Below are positions 42,742 to 45,597 of a stretch of DNA of 45,597 bases, one piece after another. Position numbers and translations under genes: made by a program. The stretch spans positions 1 to 45,597 of the forward strand of contig CANOKL010000034.1 of the NCBI GenBank assembly GCA_947566645.1, read 5' to 3'. The notes beneath the pieces are model-generated. The model searched no databases, was not told where the DNA came from, and saw only the letters and a program-made list of their open reading frames with translations. The stretch comes from an uncultured Lachnospiraceae bacterium (lineage in GTDB: Bacteria > Bacillota > Clostridia > Lachnospirales > Lachnospiraceae). How positions within the stretch are numbered: the first letter of the stretch is position 1; every line of letters starts with the position of its first letter.

Positions 42742-42778
42742 CGCCATTCATAAGGTTTATAGTAATCTATGAATGGCG
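42742..42778 (-). other. Inverted repeat at the yqfC start
   Basis: CGCCATTCATA (42742-42752) and TATGAATGGCG (42768-42778) form a perfect 11-base inverted repeat with a 15-base loop, overlapping the -10 region and the first possible start codon of yqfC. Confidence 0.7.
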
Positions 42779-42792
42779 GACACAGAATATGA
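42764..42792 (-). promoter_or_regulatory. Sigma-E-like promoter of yqfCD
   Basis: Minus-strand TCATATT (42786-42792), 14-base spacer and CATAGATT (42764-42771) closely match the sigma-E mother-cell consensus (-35 ATATT, -10 CATACANT) with the right spacing. yqfC is a sigma-E gene in Bacillus, which agrees. Confidence 0.7.
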
Positions 42793-42795
42793 CTT

Positions 42796-44448
42796 TCAAT
42801 TATCACTTAAAGCCGCGGCAATGATTTCTTCCGGGAATCCCATTGCACCAAGGAGGCGTATGGCATTTCTCGTATCGCTGATCCCGGGATACAGCTTATA
42901 ATCAAACAGGACATCTCCCTCCTCCACAGACTCAGAGAAATGATAATTCTCACAGGACTCTTTCATTGTTTCCGCAAGTTCCAGGTCATGAGTAGCCACC
43001 ATTAAAATACAGTTTCGCTGATTCAGATATCTCAGAACTGCCGCAGATGCCGCAATCCGTTCTTTCGTATTCGTACCGCGCAGGATCTCATCAATTCCGA
43101 AAAATGCCAGTCTGTCCTTTCCGCTCCTGTCAATCATCCGTTTCAGGTAACGGATTTCCCTTATATAATAGCTTTCCCCGGACAACACATCGTCCCTGAC
43201 AGCCATGGACGTAAGTACAGATACCTTTGGCATGGACATGGTCTCTGCCGTACAGGTATGGATGCTCTGTCCCAGAATCAGATTGACCGCAACTGCCTTA
43301 ATGAACGTGGATTTTCCTGATGCGTTCGATCCGGTTATGATCATGTTTTTTTCCATAAAGACATCATTCGCCACTGCATGCTCAATGAGAGGATGGCAGA
43401 TTCCTGTCCCGCAAAGTATTCTGCCCTGGCGGAATTCAGGAATACAATATCCTGTAGTTCCAGACAGGCTTTTTCTGAACGAGGCAACGGCAATGCTCAT
43501 ATCCACCTCACCCACAAAACGGTAGACTTCCCCAAAGCTCTCCTTTTTTTCACATAAAAGCCGCACCGCCCTGTCATAAAGGAGAAAATCCAGCATAAAT
43601 GCACCCAGGAGATACTCTGATGCCATTGCAACCGCATCTCCCGAAAGCCGCGCCTGCTTCCTCTGATCAAGAACAAGGATGATGCGGGAAAGATTCTTTA
43701 AGTCTTTTGTCCTTTCACCTTCCCTGGATATTTCCTCTGGACAGAGCTTCTGCACAGCCTCCCCAATCTTCACCGTACGGACAATTCCATAAAAGGTTTC
43801 TATCTCTACCTCATACTTTGCTTTTGCAATGGCATACACGGCAATATTTATCAGGAAATGAATCCCGGCTATGGATGCAATCACAGGATTCGCTGTCAGC
43901 AGAGCCGCTACAGTAAAGACTAGCAGGGAAGCAAGCAGCATTCTGCAAAGCAGGGCGAAGGGCATCTTCTGAAATTCCAGCTGTTCTATATATTCCGGAA
44001 TATAATAGTTAACGGACTCCTTTTTCAGTCCCCATAACAAAACCTGCGTTTCCACGCGCTCATCTGGATGGCTGTCAAAATAACAGGCCTTACGTTCCAG
44101 TCTGTCAAGAATCCTTTGATCCCCCGAAAGACGGTGCAGCCACGCAAAAAGAAGCTGCTCCCCTGCACAGGATACGGTGGTGTTCAGACGCCGGAACACA
44201 GGATCCATCTCCAGGTCTGCCCACGTAATCTCATCCACGCGCTCATCTTCTGGAATATTATCCCTGATCAGATTATAATAGATCGCTGTCTCCTTATAAT
44301 CTGGAAGTTCCATGCCCATGTCCGGCTTCTGTCCATATTCTGTCCGCAGCTTCATCCGCAGCTTCTTTTTAAAATTCTTCTTTTCAAGGGAATAAGTAAC
44401 AAGGACTGCCAGAATAACCAAAACTACAGCTGTCATACCGAATTCCAT
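42796..44448 (-). CDS. Membrane-anchored MutS-like ATPase
   Basis: 550 residues. One N-terminal membrane helix (4-19) and a further hydrophobic pair (about 165-205) are followed by a MutS core: lever-like helices and the ATPase with GSNASGKST (373-381), FFGIDEILRGTNTKERIAAS and VATHDLELAETM. There is no mismatch-recognition domain. The family is found in Firmicutes and Bacteroidetes with unknown function; it is not a classical repair MutS. A weak ribosome site precedes the ATG; the HAD gene lies four bases upstream. Confidence 0.85.
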   Translation of the reverse strand: MEFGMTAVVLVILAVLVTYSLEKKNFKKKLRMKLRTEYGQKPDMGMELPDYKETAIYYNLIRDNIPEDERVDEITWADLEMDPVFRRLNTTVSCAGEQLLFAWLHRLSGDQRILDRLERKACYFDSHPDERVETQVLLWGLKKESVNYYIPEYIEQLEFQKMPFALLCRMLLASLLVFTVAALLTANPVIASIAGIHFLINIAVYAIAKAKYEVEIETFYGIVRTVKIGEAVQKLCPEEISREGERTKDLKNLSRIILVLDQRKQARLSGDAVAMASEYLLGAFMLDFLLYDRAVRLLCEKKESFGEVYRFVGEVDMSIAVASFRKSLSGTTGYCIPEFRQGRILCGTGICHPLIEHAVANDVFMEKNMIITGSNASGKSTFIKAVAVNLILGQSIHTCTAETMSMPKVSVLTSMAVRDDVLSGESYYIREIRYLKRMIDRSGKDRLAFFGIDEILRGTNTKERIAASAAVLRYLNQRNCILMVATHDLELAETMKESCENYHFSESVEEGDVLFDYKLYPGISDTRNAIRLLGAMGFPEEIIAAALSDN

Positions 44449-44452
44449 ACTC

Positions 44453-45043
44453 TCACCCGATAAGCCCTTTCATTTCCTCAAAACTTCCTCGAAATACAGC
44501 TCCCGCTATCCCGGCTTTTTTTGCTCCCTCCACATTTGCCTCCATATCATCTATAAAAAAACATTCCTCCGGGTTCAGCCCGCAGGTCTTAAGCAGATGC
44601 TCATATATCCGGATATCCGGCTTGACTACATGGACATCGCAGGACACCACAACCCCGTCAAAATAATCCAATGGAGCGAAGCCTGGAAAATAATCATAAA
44701 AGGAAGTACTTGCATTTGACAGTACATAAATCCGGTATCCGGCTTCCTTCACATACTCTGTAAATTCCTTTGCCCCTGGAACCGGCTTCATACACATCAT
44801 CCACTCCAGGGTACAACTTCTAAGCGCCCCATGGAGACGCGGCGGGACCCGCCTGCTCACTCCGTCAAAACGCTCTGCATCTGTAATCAGTCCCAGATCG
44901 CCTTCTACCCACTCAGGTCCTTCAAAAAGCTCTTTTCTTATAATTGCCCTGTCCTCCTCGTCCTGGACAAATCTGTTCAGACAAACATCCGGATTATAGC
45001 TGAGAAGTACATTTCCCATGTCAAATATTATATTTTTAATCAT
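44453..45043 (-). CDS. HAD-IA family phosphatase (YihX-like)
   Basis: 196 residues. Motif I is FDMGNVLL (D8; the second Asp is Asn, as in YihX-type sugar-phosphate phosphatases), motif II VLSNAS, the lysine is in VVKPDIRIYEHLL and motif IV is CFFIDDMEANVEGAKKAG. The substrate is unknown; sugar phosphates are a fair guess. AAGGAAGG lies rather far (about 14 bases) from the ATG. Confidence 0.88.
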   Translation of the reverse strand: MIKNIIFDMGNVLLSYNPDVCLNRFVQDEEDRAIIRKELFEGPEWVEGDLGLITDAERFDGVSRRVPPRLHGALRSCTLEWMMCMKPVPGAKEFTEYVKEAGYRIYVLSNASTSFYDYFPGFAPLDYFDGVVVSCDVHVVKPDIRIYEHLLKTCGLNPEECFFIDDMEANVEGAKKAGIAGAVFRGSFEEMKGLIG

Positions 45044-45076
45044 AGCCGTATTCTCATCCTTCCTTACGGGCTGCAG

Positions 45077-45403
45077 TTATTTGTCCGGCTCCGTTATAAA
45101 CCTTTCCTCGATCTTACTCTGCCACCATACAGTACCGCCTACGCCAATGATACAGGATATTGCAAAGAAAAAGACAGAGAATGCCGGGTTCCACGCGATT
45201 AGAATCCCACCGGCGAATAATACACCGGAAAAGGTGCACCACATCTTTCCTACTTCCTTATTATAAGCAGGTATATCTGAGACCATGTCCTCCGTAAGCC
45301 TGGAAACGAAAGAAAGCCGCATCGGTTCTTTTTTATTCATTGCATAGATCCCGACAACCAGATATACAATTGCTGCACCCCACATAATCACCAGGTATTT
45401 CAT
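45077..45403 (-). CDS. Small membrane protein, DUF3784-like
   Basis: 108 residues with an N-terminal helix (2-20), MSDIPAYNKEVGKMWC-like cytosolic loop and two more helices (about 55-90). The DUF3784/SdpI-like resemblance is loose. AGAAGGG leads the ATG at 45403; the longer frame to 45460 is not supported. Confidence 0.68.
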   Translation of the reverse strand: MKYLVIMWGAAIVYLVVGIYAMNKKEPMRLSFVSRLTEDMVSDIPAYNKEVGKMWCTFSGVLFAGGILIAWNPAFSVFFFAISCIIGVGGTVWWQSKIEERFITEPDK

Positions 45404-45498
45404 ATAATCCCTTCTTTCTTGTATTCCATGATGCCAGGAATTGCTCCGCATTTCATCCATGACCTTTTGACCCTGGCACCACTTCCGTTCTTTTACTC

Positions 45499-45527
45499 AG
45501 TATACACTTTCTTACATCAGAATTCAA
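45499..45527 (-). promoter_or_regulatory. Promoter of the small membrane protein/HAD/MutS-like operon
   Basis: Minus-strand TTGAAT (45522-45527), 17-base spacer and TATACT (45499-45504), about 95 bases before the first start codon. Confidence 0.7.
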
Positions 45528-45547
45528 GCCGGGAAGCAAACATGATT

Positions 45548-45575
45548 GTGTCAAGTGTTAGTTGGCACTTTTTCT
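45548..45575 (+). terminator. Terminator-like hairpin at the window edge
   Basis: GTGTCAA (45548-45554) and TTGGCAC (45562-45568) pair with one mismatch, followed by TTTTTCT. No plus-strand gene ends here inside the window, so it may be the end of a mobile element or chance. Confidence 0.3.
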
Positions 45576-45597
45576 ATTTTTCCTTCTGATGCTATTA

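Noticed and set aside
1..45597. tRNA, rRNA and CRISPR search by eye
   Set aside because: No cloverleaf with CCA-type acceptor, no rRNA blocks and no regular spacer-repeat array was found.

Overview
The window looks like chromosomal DNA of an anaerobic, spore-forming, Gram-positive member of the Clostridia, most likely Lachnospiraceae. The evidence is the sporulation genes yqfC/yqfD and a spoVB-type flippase, a T-box leader, strong AGGAGG ribosome sites, ATGA/TAATG-coupled minus-strand operons, a Lachnospiraceae-style long PBP2, and MutL/MutS without MutH. No species can be named from sequence alone. Nearly every gene lies on the minus strand; the exceptions are an XRE regulator, ttcA, a DUF378 membrane protein and a BofC-like protein. 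No rRNA, tRNA, CRISPR array or intact insertion sequence was seen.

Layout. 1-875: XRE regulator and the trpB terminator. 876-2652: TrpB2-type tryptophan synthase beta chain under a Trp-specific T-box. 2677-3779: two decayed genes, an ECF sigma fragment joined by deletion to an ABC permease fragment. 3922-5444: ttcA converging on a cytidylate-kinase-like gene with a structured leader. 5559-10506: hlyD-like, yggS, sepF, ylmH, lspA, rluD, a cell-division/lipoprotein cluster lacking divIVA and ylmG. 10648-21530: DUF378, then a long morphogenesis operon DUF4321-radC-mreB-mreC-mreD-mrdA-minC-minD-minE-rodA-mgsA-dacF, coupling wall elongation, MreB cytoskeleton and Min division-site control.

21675-31878: mutS-mutL-miaA followed by a small helical protein, a COG4100 PLP enzyme and two FAD oxidoreductases. 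31961-34648: a three-gene accessory block (secreted HEETH protein, Zn-finger/HTH/Panacea regulator with a striking operator, small membrane protein) between miaB and mutS, which are often neighbours in Firmicutes. 34804-36909: miaB, a hidden 54-codon ORF, DUF4250 and DUF896. 37094-37906: a BofC-like gene and then a 313-bp nested palindrome. 37907-42736: spoVB-like flippase, ybeY, phoH, yqfD and yqfC. 42796-45403: membrane-anchored MutS-like ATPase, HAD phosphatase, small membrane protein.

Most notable: the T-shaped palindrome at 37588-37900 (45/45-bp outer arms, 20/20-bp inner arms, two internal hairpins); the autoregulatory-looking operator of the Panacea gene; a methylglyoxal synthase homologue with Lys in place of the catalytic Asp; a divergent MreB; and matches to sporulation sigma-factor promoters at yqfC and the BofC-like gene. 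Start codons were moved from the longest reading frame where a Shine-Dalgarno sequence (SD) pointed to a better one.
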